Below are positions 1 to 7,376 of a DNA stretch of 20,914 bases, one piece after another. The translations under genes and the position numbers were made by a program. The stretch's first letter is position 1, and each line of letters begins with the position of its first letter. This stretch comes from Clostridia bacterium (GTDB taxonomy: Bacteria; Bacillota; Clostridia; Oscillospirales; Ruminococcaceae), in assembly GCA_003246805.1 (NCBI GenBank), contig QKDG01000179.1:1-20914 (forward strand), read 5' to 3'. A model generated the notes under the pieces. The model made no database searches and had not been told where the DNA came from. It saw only the letters and a program-made list of their open reading frames with translations.

Positions 1-558
1 AATAACCTCGCTTAGAACAGGCTTTGTTTTTGGGTGCTTTGGCGTGAAAACGGTGCAACAATCCTCGTATGGCTCAATAGAAATATTGAAGGTATCTATT
101 TTTCTTGAAATAGTAACAATTTCGGTTTTGTCCATTCCGATAAGGGGGCGAAAAACAGGAATATCAGCAACTGCATCGGTGCAGGCAATAGCGTGCATTG
201 TCTGGCTTGCAACCTGGCCTATGCTTTCACCTGTTACAAGTGCCTGCAAATCGTTCTGCTTTGCTATTCGCTGTGCGATTTCCATCATAATTCTTCTCAT
301 TATTATTGTGAAATAATCCTCGGCACAATTAATTCTTATTTCCTCCTGTATTTTTGTAAAAGGAACACAGAAAAACTCAATGTTACCACAGTATTCAGCC
401 ATTTTTCCTGCAAGCCGCTCTACCTTCATTCTTGCTCTTTCAGATGTGTATGGTGGGCTTTCAAAATGAATGGCAGAAACTTTTACTCCACGCTTTGCAA
501 GCATATAGCCGGCGACCGGGCTGTCTATTCCACCAGAAAGCAAGAGCAACGCTTTACC
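1..558 (-). pseudogene. thiI: thiI, C-terminal (PP-loop) part, out of frame with its N-terminus and cut by the window edge
   Basis: On the minus strand, the frame entered at about 558 encodes the catalytic half of ThiI, the enzyme that adenylates U8 of tRNA for 4-thiouridine formation and also supplies sulfur for thiamine synthesis. It begins GKALLLLSGGIDSPVAGYM, with the PP-loop ATP pyrophosphatase motif SGGIDS. It continues through VTGESIGQVASQT and a PYEDCCTVFTPKHPKTKP block near the edge, all typical of ThiI without a C-terminal rhodanese domain, as in Firmicutes. About 186 codons are open to base 1, so the true C-terminus lies outside the window. This frame has no ribosome binding site of its own and is +1 relative to the upstream THUMP half. 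It is either a decayed gene or a sequence or assembly error. Family identity is certain; whether it is functional is not. Confidence 0.85.
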
Positions 559-1081
559 ACGGCATTCCGCCTGCTGCGATTATATTATCGGCGTGAATAA
601 ATGCGTTTTGCTCACGGATTTCAATAGTAACTGTTATTTCAGGGTTATGAACATCTACTCTCAGATGTGGGAAGCTTTCAAGCAGCAAGCCACCAAGTGC
701 TGATGACAACTGGGGTGAATTCATCAAAAACTTTTTGTCTGACCTTTTTGCGACTACCTTAAAGGATTTTGCAACAGACAATGTTTCTTCAAGATAATGT
801 GGGGCTGTTTCGGCGATTTTGTCCCAGCTTTTTTCTATAACACATGCCTTGCAAACCTTTGATAACCCAAAAATCTTCTTCATTCTGTCAAGAACATCAT
901 CAATATCAACATAATTGTTTTTTGGCTCAATATAAATCGTTGACTGAGCGTGGCTGATATTAAATTCCCCGATAGGATTAATTCTGTATTTTATATTTTT
1001 TATAAGTATTGCTTCAAAGACGTGTTTGTTTAGGCCTTTTAAAGCAATTTCACCGTATTTTGCAAGTATAACTTCCTTCAT
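554..1081 (-). pseudogene. thiI: thiI, N-terminal (ferredoxin-like plus THUMP) part, ending at a frameshift
   Basis: This is the N-terminal half of tRNA 4-thiouridine synthase ThiI: MKEVILAKYGEIALKGLNK, then a THUMP RNA-binding domain, ending HADNIIAAGGMPW-stop. In intact homologues GG(L/F/M)P is followed by about four residues (VGTS-like) and then GK-(x)-LLLLSGGIDSP. Here CCG is followed by a single T and then GGT AAA, so about 11 bases are missing and the frame shifts into a TAA. An in-frame ATG lies three codons further upstream (1090), but the AAGGA ribosome binding site abuts it and is 8 bases from the ATG at 1081, so 1081 is the better start. The gene follows the cysteine desulfurase closely, an arrangement that recalls Bacillus nifZ-thiI. 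A truncated product would bind tRNA at most and could not catalyse thiolation. Confidence 0.85.
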
Positions 1082-1092
1082 TTTTATCATCC

Positions 1093-2229
1093 TTAATATT
1101 TTACTTTTTGCAATGTATCCTGCGCTTCAACAATTGCTTCAACAAGGCTGTCAATATCATTTGTTGTTGTTTTATCTGAAAAGCTGATTCTTATAACAAA
1201 ATCAAGCAATCTTTCGTTTACATTAAAAGCTTTTAAAACTTCGCTTTTTTTACCCTTTGAGCATGCCGAGCCACTTGACACATATATGCCCTTTGATTCA
1301 AGGAAATGCAACATTACCTCAGACTTTATTCCACTGACGGCGAGGCTTATAATATATGGTGAGGCATCCCTGTGTGATAAAACCGTTACACCCTCAAGCA
1401 TATCTATCACATCCAAAAAATATTCCTTTAACTGCTGTGCATTATTTAATCTTTCAGAAACATTCTGGTGCTGCTGCTCAACAGCTTTTGCAAAGCCTGC
1501 TATCATGGGGACACATTCTGTACCGGAACGCATTCCTTTTTCCTGCCCTCCCCCTAAAATCTGCGGTGCTATTCTTACACCTTTATTGATATAAACCGCG
1601 CCTGCCCCTTTAGGGCCATAGACCTTATGTGAACTTATGGTAATTACATCAGCAGATAGCTGGCTTGCTTTGAATGGAATCTTCATAAAAGCCTGTACTG
1701 CATCACAATGTGTTATTATCTCAGGATATTTTCTTTTTATAAGCCCGAATGCCCTTTTTATCGGCAGAATTGCACCATTCTCATTATTGACAAGCATGCA
1801 TGAAACCATCAGGGTTTTTTCATCAATTTCAGAAACAATGGAATCGTATTCAATCTCGCCATTGCAATCAGGTTTAATTCTAACTACCTCAAACCCTATT
1901 TCTTCAAGCCTGCTTATAGGAGCAGAAACAGAAGGATGCTCTATTGCTGTTGTTATTATCTTTTTGCGTCTTCTTCCGTAGCTTTCTGCAATTCCGTTAA
2001 TAGCAAGATTATTGCCTTCTGTCGCGCCTGAGGTAAAATAAATACATTCAGGGTCGGCTACCAGTGCTGCCGCAATGATTCTTCTTGCGTCGTTCAGTTC
2101 TTTTTCTGCATTCAGTCCAAGGTTATGCAGGCTTGAAGGGTTGCCAAAATTATCTTCTAACACTGCTGTAACTTTTGATATAGCAGCCTTACATGGCTTT
2201 GTTGTGGCTGCGTTATCAAGATATATCAT
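1093..2229 (-). CDS. cysteine desulfurase, NifS/IscS-like (class V aminotransferase)
   Basis: This PLP enzyme removes sulfur from L-cysteine to give alanine and an enzyme-bound persulfide for tRNA thiolation or Fe-S assembly. The 378 residues match the family length. The start is MIYLDNAATTKP. Visible motifs are TSGATEGNN (66-74), His98 in IEHPS, VNNENGAI (147-154), Asp176 and Gln179 in HCDAVQ, the PLP lysine 202 in SSHKVYGPKG, RSGTE (234-238) and the catalytic Cys323 in SSGSACSKG. That last segment marks group I (IscS/NifS) rather than SufS. It is the first gene of a two-gene minus-strand unit with thiI, 2-11 bases apart, so its probable client is ThiI. Because thiI looks broken here, the desulfurase may now serve other acceptors. 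The ribosome binding site (AGAGG) is about 14 bases from ATG, rather far, which suggests modest translation. Confidence 0.95.
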   Translation of the reverse strand: MIYLDNAATTKPCKAAISKVTAVLEDNFGNPSSLHNLGLNAEKELNDARRIIAAALVADPECIYFTSGATEGNNLAINGIAESYGRRRKKIITTAIEHPSVSAPISRLEEIGFEVVRIKPDCNGEIEYDSIVSEIDEKTLMVSCMLVNNENGAILPIKRAFGLIKRKYPEIITHCDAVQAFMKIPFKASQLSADVITISSHKVYGPKGAGAVYINKGVRIAPQILGGGQEKGMRSGTECVPMIAGFAKAVEQQHQNVSERLNNAQQLKEYFLDVIDMLEGVTVLSHRDASPYIISLAVSGIKSEVMLHFLESKGIYVSSGSACSKGKKSEVLKAFNVNERLLDFVIRISFSDKTTTNDIDSLVEAIVEAQDTLQKVKY

Positions 2230-2373
2230 AAAATTTATTCAATCCTCTCTTATTTTAAAAAACATAATACACATTATACACTATAATCATATTTTTGGCT
2301 ACCCTTGCATTTTTATATGGATAAAACAACAAATACGGTCAATACTATTACCAAATATTTTTTGGAGGTTTTT
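2230..2373. other. divergent intergenic region between cysteine desulfurase and ypeB
   Basis: This AT-rich spacer separates two divergent genes. On the minus strand a TATAAT lies at 2278-2273, but no good -35 can be seen at 16-18 bases. On the plus strand a possible sporulation-type promoter is listed separately. No hairpin or riboswitch was recognised. Confidence 0.4.
2319..2347 (+). promoter_or_regulatory. possible sigma-G-like (forespore) promoter of ypeB
   Basis: GGATA (2319-2323), a 17-base gap and AATACTA (2341-2347) resemble the forespore sigma-G pattern (GHATR, 17-18 bases, CATWMTA), although the first base of the -10 is A rather than C. No sigma-70-like promoter was noticed upstream of ypeB. 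In Bacillus, ypeB is transcribed in the forespore under sigma-G, which makes this pattern plausible. It is a motif match only. Confidence 0.35.
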
Positions 2374-3720
2374 ATGAATCTTAATATTACACGACGAAAT
2401 CTCGTCAGATTAATCACCTTTGCTATCGCTATTATTGCCAGTATTGTTGCATTAAGTATTATTTATTATAATAAAGCAGAACTTGCCAAAAGACAATTGA
2501 ACAACGTTTATTTAAGAAGCGTTGAAGAGCTTTCAGCAAGCACTGACCAAATTAAAAACTCGTTGTCAAAAGGCATTTATTGCGGAACAACCGACCAGAT
2601 GGCAAATATCGCTTCAAAGCTATGGCGTGATTCATCTACTGCAAAAATTGCACTTTCGAGCCTACCTTTAAGCGGGTCTGAAATTGATAGTATCAACAGA
2701 TTTTTATCGCAGGTAGGAAACTATGCAATAGCTGTTACAGAAAAAGCAAAGGAGGGTGAGGGCCTTACCCTTGAGGATTACAATAACCTTGCAGCTTTAT
2801 ATGATTATTCAGAAGCTCTTTCTTCTCAGCTTTGGGGCATGGAGAAAAAGATACAGGGTGGGCTAATCAGCATGAGCTATACTGTAAACACTCTCGGGAA
2901 TACTAAAACATCAGATACACCTTCTATAACAGAGGGCTTTACCGAAATGGCAGAAGGAATAGAGAATTATCCAACGTTGATTTATGACGGACCGTTCTCA
3001 GACCATATTCTTGAAAAAGAGCCACAGATGCTAAAAGGCTTAAAAGAGGTTGACGTAAACACTGCGCTGAATACAGCTGCACAGGTATCTGAGATTACTG
3101 CCGATAAGCTTGTCAATAAAGATGATGAGGCAGGAAAAATGCCCTCCTATTCTTTTTATGGTGAAGACACAAATATTTCAGTCACAAAAGCCGGCGGATA
3201 TGTATCATATATGTTAAAACACCGGCAGGTTTCTGAAATGAAAATTTCAGTAAATGATGCTATTGCAAAAGCAAACGCATTTCTAATAAAAAATGGATAC
3301 GAAAACATTGTAACAACCTATTATCAGACTCTCGATAATATCTGCACCATAAATTTTGCAGTTCAGCAAAACGATGTGACAATTTATACCGACCTCATAA
3401 AAGTTTCAATCGCTATGGACAATGGCGAGATATTGTCACTTGATGCGCGCGGATATCTTATAAATAATCATAGCAGAAGTATGCCTGAAAAAATAATTTC
3501 AGCAAAAGAGGCACAGGATGTTCTTTCACCATTGTTGACAGTTGAAAAAGTAAAGCTTGCTATTATTCCGACGGGCGGGTTAAATGAAGTTCTGACCTAT
3601 GAATTCCTTTGTTCGAGCAGAAACGAGCAAAAGGTGCTTGTTTATGTTAATGCAACAACAGCAGCAGAAGAAGAAATCCTGATAATGTATGAACAGGCAA
3701 ATAGTGTATTGACAACTTAA
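2374..3720 (+). CDS. ypeB: germination protein YpeB
   Basis: This is a forespore membrane protein needed, in Bacillus, for localisation and stability of the cortex-lytic enzyme SleB. The start at 2374 follows a strong GGAGG (2364-2368). An upstream in-frame ATG at 2305 has no comparable site. The resulting 448 residues match the roughly 450 of B. subtilis YpeB. One N-terminal transmembrane helix (about 12-32) follows the basic stretch NITRRNLVR. A helical region (about 35-270) leads into two or three PepSY-like repeats from about residue 275 onward, for example ISVNDAIAKANAFL and IISAKEAQDVLSP, a typical YpeB arrangement. A perfect-stem terminator follows, so it is monocistronic. Its usual partner sleB is not adjacent: the neighbours are a cysteine desulfurase and a CLC transporter. 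It marks the organism as a likely spore former. Confidence 0.88.
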   Translation: MNLNITRRNLVRLITFAIAIIASIVALSIIYYNKAELAKRQLNNVYLRSVEELSASTDQIKNSLSKGIYCGTTDQMANIASKLWRDSSTAKIALSSLPLSGSEIDSINRFLSQVGNYAIAVTEKAKEGEGLTLEDYNNLAALYDYSEALSSQLWGMEKKIQGGLISMSYTVNTLGNTKTSDTPSITEGFTEMAEGIENYPTLIYDGPFSDHILEKEPQMLKGLKEVDVNTALNTAAQVSEITADKLVNKDDEAGKMPSYSFYGEDTNISVTKAGGYVSYMLKHRQVSEMKISVNDAIAKANAFLIKNGYENIVTTYYQTLDNICTINFAVQQNDVTIYTDLIKVSIAMDNGEILSLDARGYLINNHSRSMPEKIISAKEAQDVLSPLLTVEKVKLAIIPTGGLNEVLTYEFLCSSRNEQKVLVYVNATTAAEEEILIMYEQANSVLTT

Positions 3721-3736
3721 TATTTTAAAAATAAAT

Positions 3737-3774
3737 TGATACGGGATATTTCAGCCTATCCCGTATCATTTTTT
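3737..3774 (+). terminator. rho-independent terminator of ypeB
   Basis: TGATACGGGATA (3737-3748) and TATCCCGTATCA (3757-3768) form a perfect 12-bp stem with an 8-base loop, followed by six T residues. It starts 17 bases after the ypeB stop and insulates it from the next gene. Confidence 0.93.
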
Positions 3775-3781
3775 ATTGAAT

Positions 3782-3810
3782 TTGACTTTTTTTTGTTTAT
3801 ATTTTATACT
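3782..3810 (+). promoter_or_regulatory. sigma-70-type promoter of the CLC gene
   Basis: TTGACT (3782-3787), exactly 17 bases, then TATACT (3805-3810). The start codon is about 30 bases downstream, leaving a 5' leader of roughly 25 bases. That is too short for a riboswitch. Confidence 0.8.
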
Positions 3811-3841
3811 TAATAGTGTTTAGTTAATAGGGGGATTAATT

Positions 3842-5098
3842 TTGAATAAGATAACTATCAATTTTAAAAATGCAGTTGCAAAGTATAGGGTGTTTTTAAA
3901 ATGGGCTTTTATTTCAACATTTGTGGGTGTAGTTGTTGGTTTAATAGGCACTGCTTTTCACTATGTTATTGAACTTTCTGTTGAATTCAGGCATGAAAAT
4001 CAATGGGTGTTGTTTTTATTACCCGTAGCGGGTATAATAATTGTTCTGACATATAAACTATTGAAAATGGAGAATGATTTAGGAACAAACCTTGTTTTTC
4101 TGGCTATACATAAAAATGAAAAAATTTCTATAAAGACTGCACCTTTAATATTTATAGGAACTGTGCTGACACATTTGTGTGGTGGGTCTTCCGGGCGTGA
4201 AGGCGCTGCACTTCAGATTGGTGCGAGTATTTCATCAAGCTTTTCAAAGATATTCAGGCTTGATGAAAAGGATAAGAAGATTATTACAATGTGTGGAATG
4301 AGCGCATGCTTTGCTGCTGTTTTTGGTACTCCTATAACAGCAATTGTTTTTGCGATGGAGGTTTTTTCAGTTGGTGTTATGTATTATGCCGCCCTACTCC
4401 CCTGTACTATATCAGCTATTCTTGCTTTTGAAATATCAAAATTCTTCGGTGTTAGTGAGCCACATTATTCACTTTTAAATATTCCTGATTTCAGCGTTTT
4501 GCCAACCTTGAAAACGATAGCTCTCGCAATAGCTTGCGCTATGCTGGGTATTGTTTTCTGTATAATTCTTAAAAAGACTGGAAAATTGTATAAAAAAATA
4601 TTTAAGAATAATTTAGTACGCATTATTGCAGGTGGTGTATTTGTTATCGCTTTAACCTTTATTGTCGGGAACTATAGTTATAACGGTGCAGGAATGTCGG
4701 TTATAGAAAACGCTATAAAAGGGGAAGCAAGGCCCGAGGCATTTATTCTTAAAATTATTTTTACAGCCCTGACACTTGGCGCAGGCTATAAAGGTGGCGA
4801 AATTGTCCCCGTATTTTTTACCGGTGCAACCTTTGGCAATACATTTGGCGGTTTATTGGGGTTAAGCCCTTCGTTCGGTGCCGGTATTGGCTTGTGCTCG
4901 CTTTTCTGTGCTGTTACAAACTGCCCATTGACTTCAATAATGCTGTCAATTGAGCTTTTTGGTATTGAGAGTCTTCCTTTGTTTGTAATTGCTATTGCTA
5001 TCAGCTATATGCTTTCAGGATACTATGGCTTGTATTCTTCACAAAGAATAATGTATTCAAAAACAAAAACTGAATTTATTGATACAAATTCGATATAA
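3842..5098 (+). CDS. CLC-family anion channel/antiporter (possibly CLC-F-like)
   Basis: A polytopic membrane protein of 418 residues belonging to the CLC family of Cl- or F- channels and H+ antiporters. The gating-glutamate motif is GGSSGREGAALQIG with Glu120. FGTPITAIVFAMEVF (161-175) is the conserved helix after it. A second filter segment reads GAGYKGGEIVPVFFTGATFG (313-332). The canonical chloride motif GSGIP near residue 80 is absent: the position reads ENDLGTNLVF. As I recall, a GGE-x-(T/V)-P filter and loss of GSGIP are features of the fluoride/proton CLC-F branch, so fluoride export is possible, but substrate cannot be fixed by eye. The start is TTG, with an AGGGGG ribosome binding site 7 bases upstream and no better ATG. 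The gene has its own promoter and ends 0-1 base before the repeat element at 5099. Confidence 0.9.
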   Translation: MNKITINFKNAVAKYRVFLKWAFISTFVGVVVGLIGTAFHYVIELSVEFRHENQWVLFLLPVAGIIIVLTYKLLKMENDLGTNLVFLAIHKNEKISIKTAPLIFIGTVLTHLCGGSSGREGAALQIGASISSSFSKIFRLDEKDKKIITMCGMSACFAAVFGTPITAIVFAMEVFSVGVMYYAALLPCTISAILAFEISKFFGVSEPHYSLLNIPDFSVLPTLKTIALAIACAMLGIVFCIILKKTGKLYKKIFKNNLVRIIAGGVFVIALTFIVGNYSYNGAGMSVIENAIKGEARPEAFILKIIFTALTLGAGYKGGEIVPVFFTGATFGNTFGGLLGLSPSFGAGIGLCSLFCAVTNCPLTSIMLSIELFGIESLPLFVIAIAISYMLSGYYGLYSSQRIMYSKTKTEFIDTNSI

Positions 5099-5132
5099 AA
5101 TTTGCTCTGTGAAGAAATTCACAGAGCAAATT
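5099..5132. terminator. hairpin A1, distal flank of element A, bidirectional terminator candidate
   Basis: AATTTGCTCTGTGAA (5099-5113) pairs perfectly with TTCACAGAGCAAATT (5118-5132) around a GAAA loop, giving a 15-bp stem. On the minus strand it is followed by TTTTATAT, ending the ATPase operon transcript. On the plus strand it is followed by TTTT after CA, just past the CLC stop. Confidence 0.8.
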
Positions 5133-5285
5133 CATTTTTAGATAAATTCATTTGCTTAGTATTTATTTAAAATAAGAGCACGAAATTACGGTGGCTTTGC
5201 GGTCGCCCCCGAACCCCTTCGCATCAAAAATCATAGTTTTTCGACACTCAGAAATTGCTCTGTGAAAAAATTCACAGAGCAATTT
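5099..5285 (-). mobile_element. hairpin-flanked intergenic element, copy A (minus orientation)
   Basis: A 119-bp body (5133-5251) lies between two near-identical hairpins, at 5252-5285 and 5099-5132. Read on the minus strand, the body begins CTGAGTGT and contains the GC-rich core (5241-5196) around GATGCGAAGGGG and CGGGGGCGACCGCAAA. An AT-rich segment follows, and it ends TCTAAAAATG. The core is 44/46 identical to copy B at 18025-18070. The flanking hairpins share no sequence with those of copy B. The element begins within three bases of the stop codon of the ATPase subunit D gene and in the same orientation, and it faces the CLC gene. Whether it is mobile, or an RNA element with duplicated terminators, is inference. 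Confidence 0.7.
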
Positions 5286-5289
5286 TTTT
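5252..5289. terminator. hairpin A2, proximal flank of element A, terminator for the CLC gene
   Basis: AAATTGCTCTGTGAA (5252-5266) and TTCACAGAGCAATTT (5271-5285) form a 15-bp stem around an AAAA loop, with a T-run to 5289 on the plus strand. On the minus strand only three T follow, so ATPase transcripts should read through it into the element. It differs from A1 by a compensatory pair (A-T versus T-A, third pair from the base) and one loop base. Confidence 0.8.
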
Positions 5290-5905
5290 AACTATTTTTT
5301 TGTTTCTGAGATTTTATAACCTTCAAACGTGAAAAATCTTCACGTTCCTTTTCTTCAAGTGAATTGGATATAAATCTTACAATATTCTCGTAACGTGGGA
5401 TGATAATATTTTTAAGAGCGTTTGCACGACTTTGTGTTTTCTTTATTCCGATAGCAAGGCGATAAATACTATTCTCAACCTCAGCCAAAACCACCGTCAT
5501 TTTCTTTACCTTGTCAAAAGCAATATAGGCAATATCAAGCTGTGAATTTGTTTGTGAAAAACCATAACACATTTCAGGTGGTCTTTCATCCAGCTTGATT
5601 TCGGGAATCTCAACTCCCATTACACTCCTGTACGAGATAGAAATGCCATTCTCAATAGGAACGCTTTGTGCAATGTTAGAAATTACTCCGAGTGTTATAT
5701 TTGCTTTTTGCAGTGCCGAATAAGCTTCCTTATAGGTATCTTCAATAGAACCACGCAAGGATTTTGCTTTGTCTATCAGCATCATCATTTCACGGATGAG
5801 AATATTCCTTTTTCTATCCAAAAGCTCATAACCAAGCTTTGCTAAAAGAAGTGATTTTTTTGTATTTATTAAATTTCCTTTTGTTGGGAAAACCTGGTCA
5901 TTCAT
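5288..5905 (-). CDS. ntpD: V/A-type ATPase subunit D (central stalk)
   Basis: This 205-residue protein is the long antiparallel coiled-coil rotor shaft that turns inside the A3B3 hexamer. The N-terminus MNDQVFPTKGNLINTKKSLLLAKLGYELLDRKR is characteristic of the ATP-synt_D family: conserved P-TKGNL, then L-LA--G--LL--KR. The C-terminal helix (SRANALKNIIIPRYENIVRFI, about 160-180) is the second coiled-coil arm. The start is supported by AAGGGG 9 bases upstream. It is the last gene of the operon, 21 bases after subunit B. Its stop codon practically touches hairpin A2 of the repeat element, so the element forms its 3' untranslated region. Confidence 0.93.
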   Translation of the reverse strand: MNDQVFPTKGNLINTKKSLLLAKLGYELLDRKRNILIREMMMLIDKAKSLRGSIEDTYKEAYSALQKANITLGVISNIAQSVPIENGISISYRSVMGVEIPEIKLDERPPEMCYGFSQTNSQLDIAYIAFDKVKKMTVVLAEVENSIYRLAIGIKKTQSRANALKNIIIPRYENIVRFISNSLEEKEREDFSRLKVIKSQKQKNS

Positions 5906-5926
5906 TCTATCGCCCCTTGAAATTAT

Positions 5927-7324
5927 TTATTGCAAAAATCTTTTTGCTCTGTCAGGGTTGTAGTGCTTCTTGATATGCTCAGCATCAACACGGTCAAGCT
6001 CAGAAGCAGGGAGCATTGATAATAAATCCCACCCTAAATCAAGTGTATCATCTATTGTTCTGTTCTCAAACATACCCTGATTGATAAAATGCTTTTCAAA
6101 CATTATGCCGAATTTAATAAAAGATTTGTCGATTGGTGATAGCTCTTCTTCACCGATTACCGAAGCAAGCGCACGCGCGTCCGCTACTCTTGCATAAGCA
6201 GCAAACAGCTGATTTGCAACCATTGAGTGGTCTTCTCTGGTATAGCCTTCACCAATACCGTCCTTCATAAGACGTGACAATGATGGCAAAACAGATATTG
6301 ACGGATATATTCCCGTCTGGTCAAGGTTTCTATCAAGAACAATCTGCCCCTCGGTAATATAACCTGTAAGGTCTGGAACCGGGTGAGTGATATCGTCATT
6401 TGGCATTGTAAGAATAGGTATCTGTGTTACTGAGCCTGTTGAACCCTCAACTACTCCTGCTCTTTCATACAATGAGGCAAGGTCAGAATACAGATATCCA
6501 GGATATCCCTTTCTTCCCGGAATTTCACCCTTTGAGGATGAGAATTCACGCAGAGCCTCAGCATATGAGGTAATGTCGGTCAGTATTACGAGAATATGCA
6601 TATTATGCTCAAATGCAAGATATTCAGCAACAGTAAGAGCACATCTTGGAGTCAGAATTCTTTCAATGATAGGGTCGTTCGACAAATTTAAAAACATAAC
6701 AACCTTTTGAAGAACTCCGGTTTCCTCGAAACTTCTTTTAAAATAATCAGCAACGTCATTTTTAACGCCCATTGCAGCAAATACAACAGCGAATTCCTGC
6801 CCGTTTTCTTCTGCTATCTGTGCTTGTCTTACTATCTGAACAGCCAGCTTATTATGAGATAAGCCAGACCCTGAAAAAATAGGGAGCTTTTGCCCTCTGA
6901 TTAAAGTCATAAGCGCATCTATTGATGAAATGCCTGTTCTTATATAGTTTCTTGGATATGTTCTTGAAACAGGATTCAGAGGTTTTCCGTTAACATCCGC
7001 ATATTTATCGGCAAAAACTTCACCCAAACCGTCAATCGGTCTTCCTGCACCGTTTAAAATTCTTCCCAAAATTTCTTTTGAGAGGGGCATTTCCATAGGA
7101 CGCCCTTCAAATTTAGTAGTTGTATTAACAAGTGAAAGCCCCTTTGTTCCCTCAAAAACCTGAAGAACTGCTTTATCCCCTGATACCTCAACAATTCTGC
7201 CAAGCCTTGTTGTTCCATCGTCAAGATGTATATTAGCTATTTCGTCATAGCTAACATCCGACACTTTATCAAGCACAACGAGCGGACCGCTAATTTCACT
7301 TAATCCAACATATTGTAAGCCCAT
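5927..7324 (-). CDS. ntpB: V/A-type ATPase subunit B (non-catalytic)
   Basis: The regulatory, non-catalytic nucleotide-fold subunit of the A3B3 head. Features are SGPLVVLDKVS at the N-terminus, a degenerate P-loop region FSGSGLSHNKLAVQIVRQA where a real Walker A would be GxxGxGKT, VILTDITSYAEALREFSSSK, GRKGYPGYLYSDLASLYERAG, and LPSLSRLMKDGIGEG carrying the arginine finger that reaches into the neighbouring A site. An in-frame ATG at 7336 gives four extra residues. GGAGG lies 5 bases before the ATG at 7324, and the protein then starts MGLQYVGLSEISGPL, aligning with Enterococcus NtpB, so 7324 is preferred (465 aa). It sits between subunits A and D in the usual A-B-D order. Confidence 0.95.
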   Translation of the reverse strand: MGLQYVGLSEISGPLVVLDKVSDVSYDEIANIHLDDGTTRLGRIVEVSGDKAVLQVFEGTKGLSLVNTTTKFEGRPMEMPLSKEILGRILNGAGRPIDGLGEVFADKYADVNGKPLNPVSRTYPRNYIRTGISSIDALMTLIRGQKLPIFSGSGLSHNKLAVQIVRQAQIAEENGQEFAVVFAAMGVKNDVADYFKRSFEETGVLQKVVMFLNLSNDPIIERILTPRCALTVAEYLAFEHNMHILVILTDITSYAEALREFSSSKGEIPGRKGYPGYLYSDLASLYERAGVVEGSTGSVTQIPILTMPNDDITHPVPDLTGYITEGQIVLDRNLDQTGIYPSISVLPSLSRLMKDGIGEGYTREDHSMVANQLFAAYARVADARALASVIGEEELSPIDKSFIKFGIMFEKHFINQGMFENRTIDDTLDLGWDLLSMLPASELDRVDAEHIKKHYNPDRAKRFLQ

Positions 7325-7376
7325 TGAATCCTCCATTCTGCCTTAAAGCAAATTAATGCAAAGGTTCATATTAAAA

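Noticed and set aside
544..568. Programmed ribosomal frameshift in thiI
   Set aside because: There is no slippery heptamer. The shift coincides with about 11 missing bases relative to homologues, so a deletion or sequence error explains it better.
193..600. Plus-strand open frame opposite thiI
   Set aside because: It is a shadow of the ThiI PP-loop half: the minus strand carries SGGIDSP and other family motifs, and the plus frame has no ribosome binding site or family resemblance.
3776..3841. Fluoride (crcB-type) riboswitch in front of the CLC gene
   Set aside because: Only about 25 bases separate the predicted transcription start and the start codon, and the conserved riboswitch sequences are not seen.
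5196..5241. Conserved small protein M(V/I)FDAKG(Y/F)GGDRK
   Set aside because: There is no ribosome binding site in either copy, the frames diverge after about 14 codons, and no synonymous changes are seen between the copies.
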